From: Gammaproteobacteria bacterium
GTDB taxonomy: Bacteria > Pseudomonadota > Gammaproteobacteria > Pseudomonadales > Azotimanducaceae
DNA length: 64,000 nt
NCBI GenBank assembly: GCA_028824555.1
Contig: JAPPDJ010000097.1
Span: 1-64,000 of the forward strand
Direction: 5' to 3'
Position numbers and translations under genes: made by a program. Shown one piece after another: positions 55,078-64,000 of this stretch. The notes under the pieces are model-generated. The model searched no databases and was not told where the DNA came from. It saw nothing but the letters and a program-made list of their open reading frames with translations. Position 1 is the first letter of the stretch. The number at the start of each line of letters is the position of its first letter.

Positions 55078-56493
55078 TCAGTCGGAGTAGCGTTCCCAGA
55101 AACGGGCGCTTCGCTCGGTGTGTCCGGCTTCCCAAGCCTCGCGGTAGCGATGCATTTCCTGCCGCAAGTCCGCAAGGATTTCCCCACATCCCGGTTCGCC
55201 GGCAAGGTTCTTGGTTTCCCACGGATCGCGCTCGATGTCGAACAGTTGCGTCTGCCTGCCGCCCTCGCGCGGCGCGTACTCGATCAGCTTGTGCGTGCGG
55301 TTCTTCACAGCTCGCTGGGAGGCGACGTAGGCGAAGTAGAGCGTCTCTCTCACGCGCTCGGCAGGATCGTTCAGAGCGTTCACGAGGCTCGTGCCCTCGA
55401 CGCTGGCCGGTCGAGGCGCGCCAATGATCTCGCACAGGGTGGGAAACACGTCGAACAAATACACGTACGCGTCCCGTTGCTCGCCCTCGGGAATGCCGGG
55501 TCCCGCCAGGATCAGCGGCACGCGGACGCTGTGTTCGTAGCAGTTCTGCTTGCCCATGAGACCGTGCTGCCCCACGGCGAGGCCGTTGTCTCCAGCGAGC
55601 ACGATGATGGTGTTGTCGGCTTGGCCGGATTCATCGAGCGCACCGAGCAACCGCCCGAATTCGTGATCGAGGTGGGAGATCATGGCGTAGTACTCGGCGA
55701 TGTGCCGCCCGACCTCCTCGGGCGTGCGCGGGAAGCGGGCGAGCATTTCGTCGCGAATCCTGAGCGCGCCGTTGTCGAACGGATGGCCGCCGAGAAAATT
55801 GGGCGGCAACTCGACGTCTTCGGCGTCGTACATCTGCCGGAACTCCTCCGGCATCGTCCGCGGGTCGTGCGGCGCGAGCAGCGCCACATAGGCGAAGAAG
55901 GGCGTTTGTCCGTTCTGGCGGCGGACGAAATCCGCAGCGGCACCGCAGAGGATTTCGCTCGAGTGCTGCCCGGCGTGGATGTGGTCGCAGTCGCGCCAGG
56001 AAACCTCGTTGTTGCCGAATGCCGGCGGATCGGCGATGAAGGGCAGCCGGGTGTCGTAGCGCCCACTCGGATCGTAGTTGTATGCCGGGACGTTCCAATG
56101 GTCCGCCATGCCGCCGAAGTAGATTTCGGCGCCGTCGTCGAACGAACGATTGAACGACTCGCGCCCGTTGTGCCACTTGCCGCACCCCCAGGTGCGATAC
56201 CCCTGATCCCGCAGCACCTCCCCAAGCATGGTGTGTTCGTCGGGGATGGTCTCGCCGGAATCCTTCAGGTGGAAGAGCGTCCTGCCGGTGTGCAACATGG
56301 CGCGACTCGGCATGCAGATCGCGCCGTGGGTGCCGCAGGGGATATGTGCGTGTGTAAACGTCGTCCCCCGCGCCACCAGCCGATCCAGATTCGGCGTCGA
56401 AATCGCCGAGGAGGTCGCATTCGTCCCGAGCGAGCGAATCGTGTCAAAGCGCTGGTCATCGGTGAAAACGAGAAGGATGTTGGGCTTGCTCAT
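55078..56493 (-). CDS. Type I (Cys) sulfatase, arylsulfatase family
   Basis: A 471-residue sulfatase starting at MSKPNILLVFTDDQRFD. Metal ligands Asp12 and Asp13 are near the start, and the activation motif is CMPSR (Cys60-Arg64) followed by AMLHTGR. Other family marks are GCGKWHNG, FFAYVALLAPHDP and VLAGDNGLAVGQHGLMGKQN. The Cys must be oxidised to formylglycine, probably by the FGE encoded next. There is no cleavable signal peptide, so the enzyme appears cytoplasmic, as choline-sulfatase-like enzymes often are. The substrate is not known. Confidence 0.92.
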   Translation of the reverse strand: MSKPNILLVFTDDQRFDTIRSLGTNATSSAISTPNLDRLVARGTTFTHAHIPCGTHGAICMPSRAMLHTGRTLFHLKDSGETIPDEHTMLGEVLRDQGYRTWGCGKWHNGRESFNRSFDDGAEIYFGGMADHWNVPAYNYDPSGRYDTRLPFIADPPAFGNNEVSWRDCDHIHAGQHSSEILCGAAADFVRRQNGQTPFFAYVALLAPHDPRTMPEEFRQMYDAEDVELPPNFLGGHPFDNGALRIRDEMLARFPRTPEEVGRHIAEYYAMISHLDHEFGRLLGALDESGQADNTIIVLAGDNGLAVGQHGLMGKQNCYEHSVRVPLILAGPGIPEGEQRDAYVYLFDVFPTLCEIIGAPRPASVEGTSLVNALNDPAERVRETLYFAYVASQRAVKNRTHKLIEYAPREGGRQTQLFDIERDPWETKNLAGEPGCGEILADLRQEMHRYREAWEAGHTERSARFWERYSD

Positions 56494-56560
56494 GGGACAG
56501 CGGCTCTCGTGCGGCACAGTCGGATGGGCAGAAACCTAGCACATGCGGTCTGCCGGGGCA

Positions 56561-56580
56561 GGGCGACGCATGCGTCGCCC
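56561..56580. repeat. 20-bp perfect palindrome with GCATGC centre
   Basis: GGGCGACGCATGCGTCGCCC is its own reverse complement. It sits 68 bp upstream of the sulfatase start and shares the GGGCGA and GCATGC pattern with the 30-bp palindrome at 21724-21753. Confidence 0.75.
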
Positions 56581-56598
56581 TTCTCGGGCGGCCATCTC

Positions 56599-56622
56599 AG
56601 GCGCTAGCGCGGACTAGCGCCT
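56599..56622. repeat. Nine-bp-stem hairpin
   Basis: AGGCGCTAG (56599-56607) pairs exactly with CTAGCGCCT (56614-56622) around a 6-base loop. It is one of several hairpins stacked in this gap. Confidence 0.55.
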
Positions 56623-56640
56623 CTGCACAGCCTGCACCCG

Positions 56641-56800
56641 CCCCCCCTCCGAGAAACGGCGAGGAACGCCGTTTCTCGACTCCCCCGCGAGGGGGGAGTG
56701 ACAGGAAGGCCCCCCACAACGGTGGTGGCGCGCACTTTCCTGTCACTCCCCCCTCGCGGGGGAGTCGAGAAAAGCGTCCCCGCTTTTCTCGGAGGGGGGG
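56641..56800. repeat. 160-bp nested inverted-repeat element
   Basis: Two 34-bp arms (56674-56707 and 56737-56770) are exact reverse complements. Outside them, 56641-56656 and 56785-56800 are complementary over 16 bases. Between outer and inner arms each side holds its own hairpin: GAGAAACGGCG/CGCCGTTTCTC on the left and GAGAAAAGCG/CGCTTTTCTC on the right, which differ in sequence but keep pairing. A partial further copy of the arm (TCCTGTCACTCCC) is at 56846-56858. No protein is encoded. Confidence 0.85.
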
Positions 56801-56904
56801 CCGCCGACCCAACGCCCGTACGCCACAATCTCCGAACGAAGCCCCTCCTGTCACTCCCATTCGCGCCATCGCCCTTTTCTACGACGCAGCCTCCTAGCCT
56901 GTAG

Positions 56905-58686
56905 CTAATGCACGGCCAGGCGGTCCAGCAGGCCCGAGGCTCGCTCAGTCTTGCGGGCGATTGCTGCGCGGATGGCGAGGGGGTCGCCGTGGATGGTGAC
57001 CTTTTGGCGGGCGCGGGTCAGGGCGGTGTAGAGGAGTTCTCGGGTATTGACACGGGACTCGGCCAGGCCGGGGATGAAGGCGACCTCGTCGTATTCGGAA
57101 CCTTGCGCACGGTGGACGGTCAGGGCGAAGAAGCTCTCGTGTTCGGGGAGGCGGGCCGGAGCGACCAGGAACCGGTCCGCCGCGCTGACGGGGGTTAGGT
57201 CGGGGAACCAGACTCGGCGAAGACCGTCCTGGCCCTCGACGACGATCCCAGTGTCGCCGTTGGAGAGGCCGGTGGGGCGATCGTTGCGGGTGATGATGAT
57301 GGGGCGGCCGATGTAGAACTCATCGCCCGCTCGAATCAGGCCCAAGTCACGCAGGCAGCGCTCGACCACGGCGTTGAAGCGGTCCACGCCAAAGGCGCCG
57401 GTGCGGTGGGCACAGAGGACTCGGCGGGAGGGGAAGGACGCGTCTTCGCCGCGACGGATGGCCTCCATCACCGGAACGCAGTCTTCGAGCGCGTAGGCCT
57501 CGGCGAAGGCTGCGAAATCGTCCTCCGCCAGCGGGACTTGGGTGACCGCCGAATCCGTTCCGTCCTCGAGACTCGCGATCGCGGCCTGTGCATTTCCTTC
57601 CACCACGGCGGTCGCCAAGCGACCGATGCCGCCGTCTTGGGCGAAGCGATGGCTCGTCGTCAGCCGAACCAGCGAATCGCCGAGCGCGGATTCGCCGGAC
57701 TCGCCCGCCCCGCAAAGGTCGCTGAAGACCGAGCCTGGCGCCACCGACGAGAGCTGTGCCGCATCGCCGAGCAAGATCAAGCGAGCCGTTTCTGGAAGCT
57801 CCGCCAGGAGCCTTGCCATCAGCTTGAGGTCGAGCATGGAACATTCATCGACGATGAGCGTGTCCAAACGCACAAGGCGGCCCCGACCGAGCAGCGAGTG
57901 CGCCGTGCTCGCGGCGGGCACGAACTCTGCGAGTTTCGGAACCAAGGCAATCAAATCCTCCATCTGCCACGCCACCGACTCCTGCAAGCGCGTTGCCGCC
58001 TTGCCGGTGGGAGTTGCGAGGCCGATGCGGCGCGGGTCGGAAAGGCCGAGTTCCACCAGCAACGCGATGAGTCGGGCTGCCATGGTGGTCTTGCCGGTGC
58101 CGGGACCGCCGGTGACGATGCAGACCTTGCCGCCGGTCGCCGCCCTTGCGGCACTGCCGAATTCCTCGCCGGCGTCCGGGAACATTCGCGCAATGGTGTT
58201 CTCAAGCGTCGCTGGCTCCCTCAGCAAGGCACTGCCGGCGGAGGACTTGAGGCGTTCGGCCACGCGCCGCTCTGCCTCGAAGACGCGGTGCAGATAGAGC
58301 CGGTCGCCGTCCAAGACCAAGGGACGTCGTTCGCCACCTTTGGTCTCGATTGGCGGAATCGACGTTTCCACGACGCCGCTGGCGTTCAGCTCCGAGTGCA
58401 ACTCGGCAAGTGGCGGCAGCCGAACATCGGCAACGGGGCTGGTGGCTTCGTCGTTGGCTGACGCGCCGGCGCCCGACAGCCAATCGGCAATTCGTGCGAC
58501 CGGCTGCCCGGCACAGCCGGCGAGCGGCAAACAGGTGTGTCCGACGCGATGCCTAGCGCTCGCCACCGCTGCCGTCAGCGCCACGCTCGTCGATGCGCCG
58601 AGTTCCTCCAAGAGGAGGGCGAAATGGCGGTCGATGTCGGCCAGATAGCCGGCATCGCGCAACCGATCCAAACCCGATGTATTCAC
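56905..58686 (-). CDS. recD: Exodeoxyribonuclease V subunit alpha (RecD)
   Basis: A 593-residue superfamily 1 helicase, close to the 608 of E. coli RecD. Walker A is GGPGTGKTT (Lys199), followed by LIVDECSMLDLKLMARLL (motif II, DE), LILLGDAAQLSSVAPG (motif III) and the C-terminal LTVHRAQGSEYDEVAFI (motif V-like) and YTALTRARQKV (motif VI). The N-terminal ~150 residues are the RecB-binding region. It is the 5'-3' motor of RecBCD. The start lies 21 bp after the recB stop, in the order recC-recB-recD. Confidence 0.95.
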   Translation of the reverse strand: MNTSGLDRLRDAGYLADIDRHFALLLEELGASTSVALTAAVASARHRVGHTCLPLAGCAGQPVARIADWLSGAGASANDEATSPVADVRLPPLAELHSELNASGVVETSIPPIETKGGERRPLVLDGDRLYLHRVFEAERRVAERLKSSAGSALLREPATLENTIARMFPDAGEEFGSAARAATGGKVCIVTGGPGTGKTTMAARLIALLVELGLSDPRRIGLATPTGKAATRLQESVAWQMEDLIALVPKLAEFVPAASTAHSLLGRGRLVRLDTLIVDECSMLDLKLMARLLAELPETARLILLGDAAQLSSVAPGSVFSDLCGAGESGESALGDSLVRLTTSHRFAQDGGIGRLATAVVEGNAQAAIASLEDGTDSAVTQVPLAEDDFAAFAEAYALEDCVPVMEAIRRGEDASFPSRRVLCAHRTGAFGVDRFNAVVERCLRDLGLIRAGDEFYIGRPIIITRNDRPTGLSNGDTGIVVEGQDGLRRVWFPDLTPVSAADRFLVAPARLPEHESFFALTVHRAQGSEYDEVAFIPGLAESRVNTRELLYTALTRARQKVTIHGDPLAIRAAIARKTERASGLLDRLAVH

Positions 58687-58707
58687 GGCTTCCCTCGGAC
58701 GACTGTT

Positions 58708-61700
58708 TCAACCGATGGCATCGCCGGCTCCGGCAAGGCACGCGTCGATGGACTCGATGCACTCGCGCTTCGGCAGATCGTGGAAGACGCCGTAGCCTGG
58801 CAATCGGGGGCGCATGGCGCGCAGGAAGAGGTAGAGCGCGCCGCCCATGTGGCGGTCGTAGGCGTAGTCTGGCAGGCGCAGTTGCAGCATTCGGTGCAGT
58901 GCCGTCAGATACAAGAGGTACTGCAGGTGGTAGCCGTGGTGGTGCATGGCCGCGGCCAAGGTTTCCGGGGAATAGTCCGCGAGCTCCTCGCCGAGCCAGT
59001 TTGACTTGTAGTCGATGACGTACCAGCGTCCGTCGTGGCAGGCGACCAGGTCGATGAAGCCTTGCAGGAAGCCTTCCACCTTGGGCAGGGCTTGGCCCGT
59101 GAAGGGGTGGGGATAACCATGCGCCGCAAGGCACTCGCCGAGCTGGCGGCGATCGAGTTCCTTGGCTGGCAGGCGGAACTCCATCTCCGGGATGGGCCGT
59201 TCGAGGTCGCTCAAACGGAAGCTCGGGCCATCGGACTCGCCGAGCGGCGCCTGCCAAGCGTTGTCAACGATTCTGCTCGCCACGGACGCCCACTCCTCGC
59301 CGATGCGCCAACGTCGCAGCGCACGGCGGACTTCCGCGTCCGGGTCACGTTCCGGATCAAGCCGCACTTCCAAGATGCCGTGCAGGCAATCACCGGCCCG
59401 TGGCCCGCGGGGAAAGGCGAAAGCATCGGCGGCGTCGTCGGGCGTCAACTCGGGATCGACCCTGCCTAGATCGAGCGTGCGACTCACCCGTGACTCGCTG
59501 ACCTCGTCGCCGTCACCCGCCGATTCCTCGGACTGATCGTGGTCCGCCACCTCCACGTCGTCATGTTCGGTTGCGGAAACTGCGGCCCCAGCCTGCGCGG
59601 CAAGAGCCGAGTAGCTGGTCATCTGGCGAATCCGCGCCAGTTCTCGCCTTAGCTGACGGGCACGCAGCGTCGGCGCGGGACTAGCCTCTGCACCTGTGCT
59701 CACCGGGCGTTGCGGCACGTCCTGCACCGCAATATCGTCGTGCTCTCCGGCCCACGCCGAAAGCTCGGCTTGCCAAGCGTCTTTCCTGAATAGATCGCGC
59801 ACATGATGAGCCGAGCTCTTGTACGCCACGTCCGGTTCTTCGCCCTCGGCGTCGCCACCGAAAACGAGCCAGGCTGGCGATGCGTACTGGGCGTCGGGTG
59901 CGGGCGTCCAAGTGATCACGCAGCGATGCTGCGCTCGCGTCGCCGCGACGTAGAAGAGCCGCAGTTCGTCGGCTTGATCCTCGACCGCCTCCCTGAGCCT
60001 GGTGTCGTCGGATGGATCGAGATCGAGAATCGTGGGGTAGTCCTCTTCGGCGCGGTCGTGGTATTCCGCCGACGGCGCGTCACTGCGCGTGCGCGGCTGC
60101 AGTCGGTACCACGCGAAGGGCAGGAAGACGATGGGAAACTCCAGCCCCTTGCTGCGATGCATGGTGATGATGCGAACCAGGTCGTCGTCGCTCTCGAGCC
60201 GCAGTTGGGTGGCCTCGTCGCCGCGTTGTTCCGGGTCCTGGCGTCCGAACCACTCCACCAGGCCCGCCGGCGCCAAACGCTCCCGCGACTCCGCCTCGCG
60301 CAGCAGGTCCGCCAAGTGCAGAACATTAGTGAGCCGGCGCAAGCCGCCGTCTGCCGCCAGCAAATGCCGGGCGCCGTCGATGTCCGGGTCGAACAGAAGG
60401 TGACGAACCAGGGTGGCGATTCCGCTCTGCGTCCACATGCGTCGCCAGGACGCGGCTCGCTCGTGCCAAAGGCTCCAGCGTCGGTCGTCGTCTTGCAGCT
60501 CGGCCACCTCCCCAAGGCCGAATCCGAACAGCTCCGAAGCGAGCGCGCCACGCAGACGAGCGGAAGCCGCAAACGACGATTCGTCCGCCAACGCTGCCAG
60601 CAGACGGTGCAGGTCCGTCGCCTCGGCCGTGGCGAAGACGCTGGTGTCGTCCATCTCGACGCATTGCACGCCAACGCCTCGCAGCGCCTGCGCCATCTTC
60701 TGGCCTTGGTCCGTCGTGCGCACGAGCACGGCAATGTCGGCGCCAGTCACCGGGTGACCACGCAAAGTCGCACCGCCGCGGAGCAGTTCAGCGACTTCGT
60801 TCGCCGCGTGCTTCGCCGCCAGCGCCGCCACTTCATTCTTGCGCGGCCTGGCATCGCCGAACAGCGGCAGCAGGCGAATCTGTAGCGGCGCCGCGTCCAT
60901 CGTCTCGGCAAGCGCGAGTTCTAGGGTCTGGTCGCCGGCGGCCTGTACCGGCTCGTGCTCGATCTCGGGAAGCAGAAACGGGCTCTCGCGGCTGAACAGG
61001 GCGTTGACGGCGCGCACGAGCCCGGGAGTGGAGCGGTAGTTTCGCGCCAGCGGCAGCTTGTGCTCGATCCTGCGCGATGCCTTGATGTATGCGAACACGT
61101 CGGCACCGCGAAAGCGGTAGATGGACTGCTTCGGATCGCCCACCACCATGAGGTCGGTGTCCTCGGCGTCGGTCGGGTAGATGCGCTCGAAGATGTGCGC
61201 CTGCAACCGGTCCGTGTCCTGAAACTCGTCGATCAGGGCACGCGGATAGCGCTGGCGGATGCGTTCTGCGAGCAGGTCGCCGCCTGGTGCCGTGAGGGCG
61301 CGGTGCAGTTCCGTGAGGAGGTCGTTGAAACTCAGGCGACGGTCTTCCCAGGCACGACGGGAGAGGCGCGTTCGGGCATCTTCCAGCACGCGACGACGCT
61401 GCACGCGCAGCCAAGCCGTGCTGAGTTCCTCGACCGCCCTCGCGGCACTGCCCAACTCCTCGAAGTCACGGGCCAAGGGGCCTTCGGGCAATACCTCACC
61501 CCTGCGCAGGATGTTGGCGAGATTCGACGGCGCCAGGTACATGGCGGTGGCCAGGCTCAGCTCCCCGGCAACAGAGTCGAAGACGGCTCGGGCTTCGTTC
61601 CAGGCGTTGCGGATCTTGTTGCGGCTGTTTGCATACCAGCGGAGCCCCTGGGCGGATTCGACATAGGCGGCGCCGTGGCTCCGCCATGTCGCTCTGGTTG

Positions 61701-62391
61701 CTTCGGTCTGTTGCTGCCAGCGCTCGAATGCGGCGCGGAAGCGCTCCTCGAAGTCGGCACCCAAGTCCGGCGCGCCCCGAACTTCCGATTCCGGGTTCGC
61801 AAGCCGGCGCCCGGTCCACTTGGCGAGTTCTTCCGGCGTGAAGTCGCTGGCCCTCGCGATTTCGAGCAGTGGCGCCTGCGCCTCGACCATGTGGATGCGC
61901 CAGAAATCCTTCACGGCGGCCTTCACTTCAAGCGCATCGACACCGCCGAGTTCGAAGCCGAAGGGGAGGGCACCATCGAAAGCGAACTCCGTGAGGGCAC
62001 GCTGGCAGAAGGAATGGATGGTGGCGACGTTGGCGCGGTCGAAATCCTGCAACGCTCGGGCAATGCGGGTGTGGGCCGTGGCACTGTCGATGCCGACGGC
62101 GCGCCAGCGTTCGAGCAGTGATTTGGCTTGACTCTCCGCGCTTTCCGCATCAACGGCGCGCAGGCAAGTGGAAGTCGCCACCAAGGTACGGCGGAGACGG
62201 TCTCGCAGTTCGCCGGTGGCGGCGTTGGTAAAGGTCACGACCAGCAGTTCGTCGATGGTGTGCTCGGTCTCGACGAGGAGCCGGGCCACTAGCGTGGTGA
62301 GGGCATAGGTCTTGCCGGTGCCGGCGCTGGCCTGGATGAGCAAATGCCCACGCAAGGGGACGTTGAACGGGTCTTCGCGGCCCGCGCTCAC
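58708..62391 (-). CDS. recB: Exodeoxyribonuclease V subunit beta (RecB)
   Basis: I chose GTG at 62391, which overlaps the recC stop as GTGA and precedes the first conserved motif, giving 1227 residues (E. coli RecB 1180). The helicase half has ASAGTGKTYAL (Lys27), VTFTNAATGELRDRL, NVATIHSFCQRAL, LIDEFQDTDRLQ and VGDPKQSIYRFRGAD. The C-terminal nuclease domain has GDCLHGILEV and the metal-binding IDYKSNW (Asp1127, Lys1129). It is the 3'-5' motor and only nuclease of RecBCD, used in double-strand break repair and degradation of foreign DNA. Confidence 0.96.
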   Translation of the reverse strand: MSAGREDPFNVPLRGHLLIQASAGTGKTYALTTLVARLLVETEHTIDELLVVTFTNAATGELRDRLRRTLVATSTCLRAVDAESAESQAKSLLERWRAVGIDSATAHTRIARALQDFDRANVATIHSFCQRALTEFAFDGALPFGFELGGVDALEVKAAVKDFWRIHMVEAQAPLLEIARASDFTPEELAKWTGRRLANPESEVRGAPDLGADFEERFRAAFERWQQQTEATRATWRSHGAAYVESAQGLRWYANSRNKIRNAWNEARAVFDSVAGELSLATAMYLAPSNLANILRRGEVLPEGPLARDFEELGSAARAVEELSTAWLRVQRRRVLEDARTRLSRRAWEDRRLSFNDLLTELHRALTAPGGDLLAERIRQRYPRALIDEFQDTDRLQAHIFERIYPTDAEDTDLMVVGDPKQSIYRFRGADVFAYIKASRRIEHKLPLARNYRSTPGLVRAVNALFSRESPFLLPEIEHEPVQAAGDQTLELALAETMDAAPLQIRLLPLFGDARPRKNEVAALAAKHAANEVAELLRGGATLRGHPVTGADIAVLVRTTDQGQKMAQALRGVGVQCVEMDDTSVFATAEATDLHRLLAALADESSFAASARLRGALASELFGFGLGEVAELQDDDRRWSLWHERAASWRRMWTQSGIATLVRHLLFDPDIDGARHLLAADGGLRRLTNVLHLADLLREAESRERLAPAGLVEWFGRQDPEQRGDEATQLRLESDDDLVRIITMHRSKGLEFPIVFLPFAWYRLQPRTRSDAPSAEYHDRAEEDYPTILDLDPSDDTRLREAVEDQADELRLFYVAATRAQHRCVITWTPAPDAQYASPAWLVFGGDAEGEEPDVAYKSSAHHVRDLFRKDAWQAELSAWAGEHDDIAVQDVPQRPVSTGAEASPAPTLRARQLRRELARIRQMTSYSALAAQAGAAVSATEHDDVEVADHDQSEESAGDGDEVSESRVSRTLDLGRVDPELTPDDAADAFAFPRGPRAGDCLHGILEVRLDPERDPDAEVRRALRRWRIGEEWASVASRIVDNAWQAPLGESDGPSFRLSDLERPIPEMEFRLPAKELDRRQLGECLAAHGYPHPFTGQALPKVEGFLQGFIDLVACHDGRWYVIDYKSNWLGEELADYSPETLAAAMHHHGYHLQYLLYLTALHRMLQLRLPDYAYDRHMGGALYLFLRAMRPRLPGYGVFHDLPKRECIESIDACLAGAGDAIG

Positions 62392-64000
62392 GCCAGACTC
62401 TCCGCGAGGGGGCCAAGCAACGTGTCGGCTAGATTCTGAAAGCCCTCCGTCTCGGGCCCTTGCGGGCAAAGCAAGCGGAGGTAGTGGTCCTCGCTTTCAG
62501 GCCAGTTGCCGTCGGCCCAAGCGCCCCAGGCCTTGTTTGCGTCCTGTGTCTCGGCCCACGCCCAAGAGGCCTTTGGGAACAGCGGCAAAGGTGCCGAAGT
62601 GCCATCGCGCCAAGCGTCGATCCAGTTTCCGAGCATCCTCGCTGCTTCGCCGGGTTCGGGCCCTGCGAAAGTCTCCTCCTGCGCCGCGTTGGTGACGCCC
62701 ACAACGTGCGCCGTGATGCGCGTGCCGGTGGCGCATGTGAGGGCCAGAAGGCGCAGCCAGACTTCGATGCGGTCCTTCTCGCGGATGCGCCCGATCCGCC
62801 ACCAGAGGAGGCTCGCGGGCGAGGAAAGGAATCCCGCCACCTCGCCGGTAACCCGAATGCCCTGCACGTCGATGTCCACAAGCGTTGCCGGGGCGTCCTG
62901 ATTTTCTGCATAGGGAACAAGCGCCTGACGCAGCGTCGCCACCTGCACGGCGCCGCGACGATGCTCGACAGCGCCGAGATTGCCAGGCGGAAGGAGCCCA
63001 CGCGCTCGCACCAACCACTCGGCATCTTCTTCGCCCAGTTCTTCGCGCAGCAAGTCGAACAGGCCGTCCTTGAGCTGCCATTGCTCGAGGTAGTTGAGCT
63101 CGAGGGGTTCCTCGTCCTTGGCCGGATCCTCGTCCTCGATCTCCAGGCGCAGTCCAAGCCGAGTCTGCGCGAAGTGCTTGGCGGGATGCGCCGCGAAGCG
63201 GATCAGCTCGGTGAGTTCGACTTCGCCTTCGATGCGCTCTGGCGGTGGCAGCGTGCCGTGCAGTCGCTGCTCGGCAACGGTTGCTGCGGCTCGGTGCCGA
63301 ACCGCAGCCGCGGCGAGCGCCATGGGCGCCGAGTAGCTGAAATGGACCTCGCTCGAATGGCTGCCGGTGATCGGTTCCTCGGCTGCATCGAAATACTTGC
63401 GGTTGAACGGTTGCAGGGGGTGGCGGAGGGCAACTTTGTCGTCCGCAAAGCGGCGGGTGAGATAGTCCACCAGCTCGCTCACCACCACGGACGGCGGAAT
63501 GTTGGAGTCCTCGCGCAGTTCCCGGCCCGTGTAGGTCACGAGGAACGCCTTTCTTGCCGAGAGAAGGGCCGTGAGGAAGGCGAGCCGGTCTTCGTCGCGC
63601 AGGTCGCGGTCGCCGGGGCGGCGCGAGTCCGCGGCAACGATGTCAAAGGACGGCGGCGCGTGGTGGCGGGGAAAGGCACCGTCATTCATGCCGACTGTGC
63701 AAACGACCTTCGCTGGGAAGACCTGTCCGGCACCGAGCGGCGCCACCGTGACGCCATCGGCGAGCCTCGCCACGGCGCGGGAACTCGCTGCGCCCAACTC
63801 GTAGAGCGCCTCCCGCACCACGGAGAATGCAATGGCACCGTCGATGCCGGCGATCTGCCACTCCTCCTCCAAATCCTCGATCAACCGCGCCACCGTGTCC
63901 GCTTCCCTGGCCACCTCCGGCATCAAGTGTTCGGTGGCGAAGAAGGGCTTCAGCACGGCTTCGCGCAACCGCTGTGCCCACTCGCTCGGCGTCAAGATCT
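62388..64000 (-). CDS. recC: Exodeoxyribonuclease V subunit gamma (RecC), C-terminal part
   Basis: The frame is open to the right edge of the window, so only the last ~537 residues are visible. Recognisable RecC segments are VTVAPLGAGQVFPAKVVCTV and GMNDGAFPR, then RRPGDRDLRDEDRLAFLTAL, RKAFLVTYTGRELREDSNIP and PSVVVSELVDYL, and the RecB-like dead nuclease domain after about residue 300. RecC recognises Chi and holds RecB and RecD together. Its stop overlaps the recB start, so the operon is translationally coupled. Confidence 0.93.
   Translation of the reverse strand, partial: ILTPSEWAQRLREAVLKPFFATEHLMPEVAREADTVARLIEDLEEEWQIAGIDGAIAFSVVREALYELGAASSRAVARLADGVTVAPLGAGQVFPAKVVCTVGMNDGAFPRHHAPPSFDIVAADSRRPGDRDLRDEDRLAFLTALLSARKAFLVTYTGRELREDSNIPPSVVVSELVDYLTRRFADDKVALRHPLQPFNRKYFDAAEEPITGSHSSEVHFSYSAPMALAAAAVRHRAAATVAEQRLHGTLPPPERIEGEVELTELIRFAAHPAKHFAQTRLGLRLEIEDEDPAKDEEPLELNYLEQWQLKDGLFDLLREELGEEDAEWLVRARGLLPPGNLGAVEHRRGAVQVATLRQALVPYAENQDAPATLVDIDVQGIRVTGEVAGFLSSPASLLWWRIGRIREKDRIEVWLRLLALTCATGTRITAHVVGVTNAAQEETFAGPEPGEAARMLGNWIDAWRDGTSAPLPLFPKASWAWAETQDANKAWGAWADGNWPESEDHYLRLLCPQGPETEGFQNLADTLLGPLAESLA

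Larger units (their letters stand above)
56494..56904. other. 411-bp intergenic region filled with palindromic repeats
   Basis: Between the sulfatase start and the recD stop there is no supported gene. The region holds the 20-bp palindrome, a 9-bp hairpin and the 160-bp nested element listed separately. The promoter of the sulfatase-FGE pair must lie near its left edge, but I saw no convincing -35/-10 pair. Confidence 0.7.

Overview
The window is one gene-dense, high-GC stretch of a Gram-negative (diderm) bacterial chromosome with about 46 protein genes. I see no rRNA, tRNA, CRISPR array, prophage or transposase gene. LptG next to an RDD protein, LolA, a TonB-dependent receptor, YejABE, LexA, RarA and a recC-recB-recD cluster point to a proteobacterium, most like an uncultivated, deep-branching gammaproteobacterium. 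The GlnE tail at the left edge looks more alphaproteobacterial, so the assignment is an inference. Both edges cut genes: glnE (left) and recC (right).

Layout. 1-2 kb: glnE C-terminus, a crotonase and a SPOR lipoprotein. 2.2-7.2 kb: a heterodimeric ABC exporter in one operon with lptG, converging on an RDD membrane protein. 7.6-13.3 kb: a phytanoyl-CoA dioxygenase-like protein fused to HEAT repeats, malate synthase G and an Eis-like acetyltransferase. 13.3-18.4 kb: two luciferase-like oxidoreductases around a DUF3108 protein, a polysaccharide deacetylase and a glycosyltransferase, probably envelope polysaccharide genes. 18.5-23 kb: a DUF1761 protein, a TonB-dependent receptor and a COG3146 acyltransferase. 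23.3-27.8 kb: a MacAB/LolCDE-like efflux operon (HlyD adaptor, ATPase, two FtsX permeases), split by a repeat element before its last gene. 28.1-31.4 kb: a large secreted beta-propeller / two-CXXCH / carbohydrate-binding-like protein. 31.7-37 kb: a GyrI-like protein divergent from a second ABC exporter pair. 37-41 kb: yejE-yejB-yejA (no yejF), divergent from a double-length CaiB CoA-transferase. 43.7-48.3 kb: lexA divergent from a tight run mscS-hpt-lolA-rarA. 48.3-51.2 kb: a SPOR-DUF5916 outer-membrane barrel. 51.5-56.5 kb: a COG4637-like ATPase, an epoxide hydrolase, and a sulfatase with its formylglycine-generating enzyme. 56.9-64 kb: recCBD.

The most distinctive non-coding content is a set of GC-rich palindromic repeats in the gaps: several perfect or near-perfect inverted repeats (31 bp arms at 51255-51365; 34 bp arms with nested hairpins at 56641-56800; a 207-bp MITE-like element at 31430-31636; an 89-bp element at 11863-11951) and shorter perfect palindromes. 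One REP-like unit has been captured as the start of lolA. The most interesting proteins are unusual fusions: PhyH-HEAT, YVTN propeller-diheme-CBM, SPOR-CBM9-DUF5916 and tandem CaiB.

All calls rest on reading the sequence and recognising families. No database search was run.
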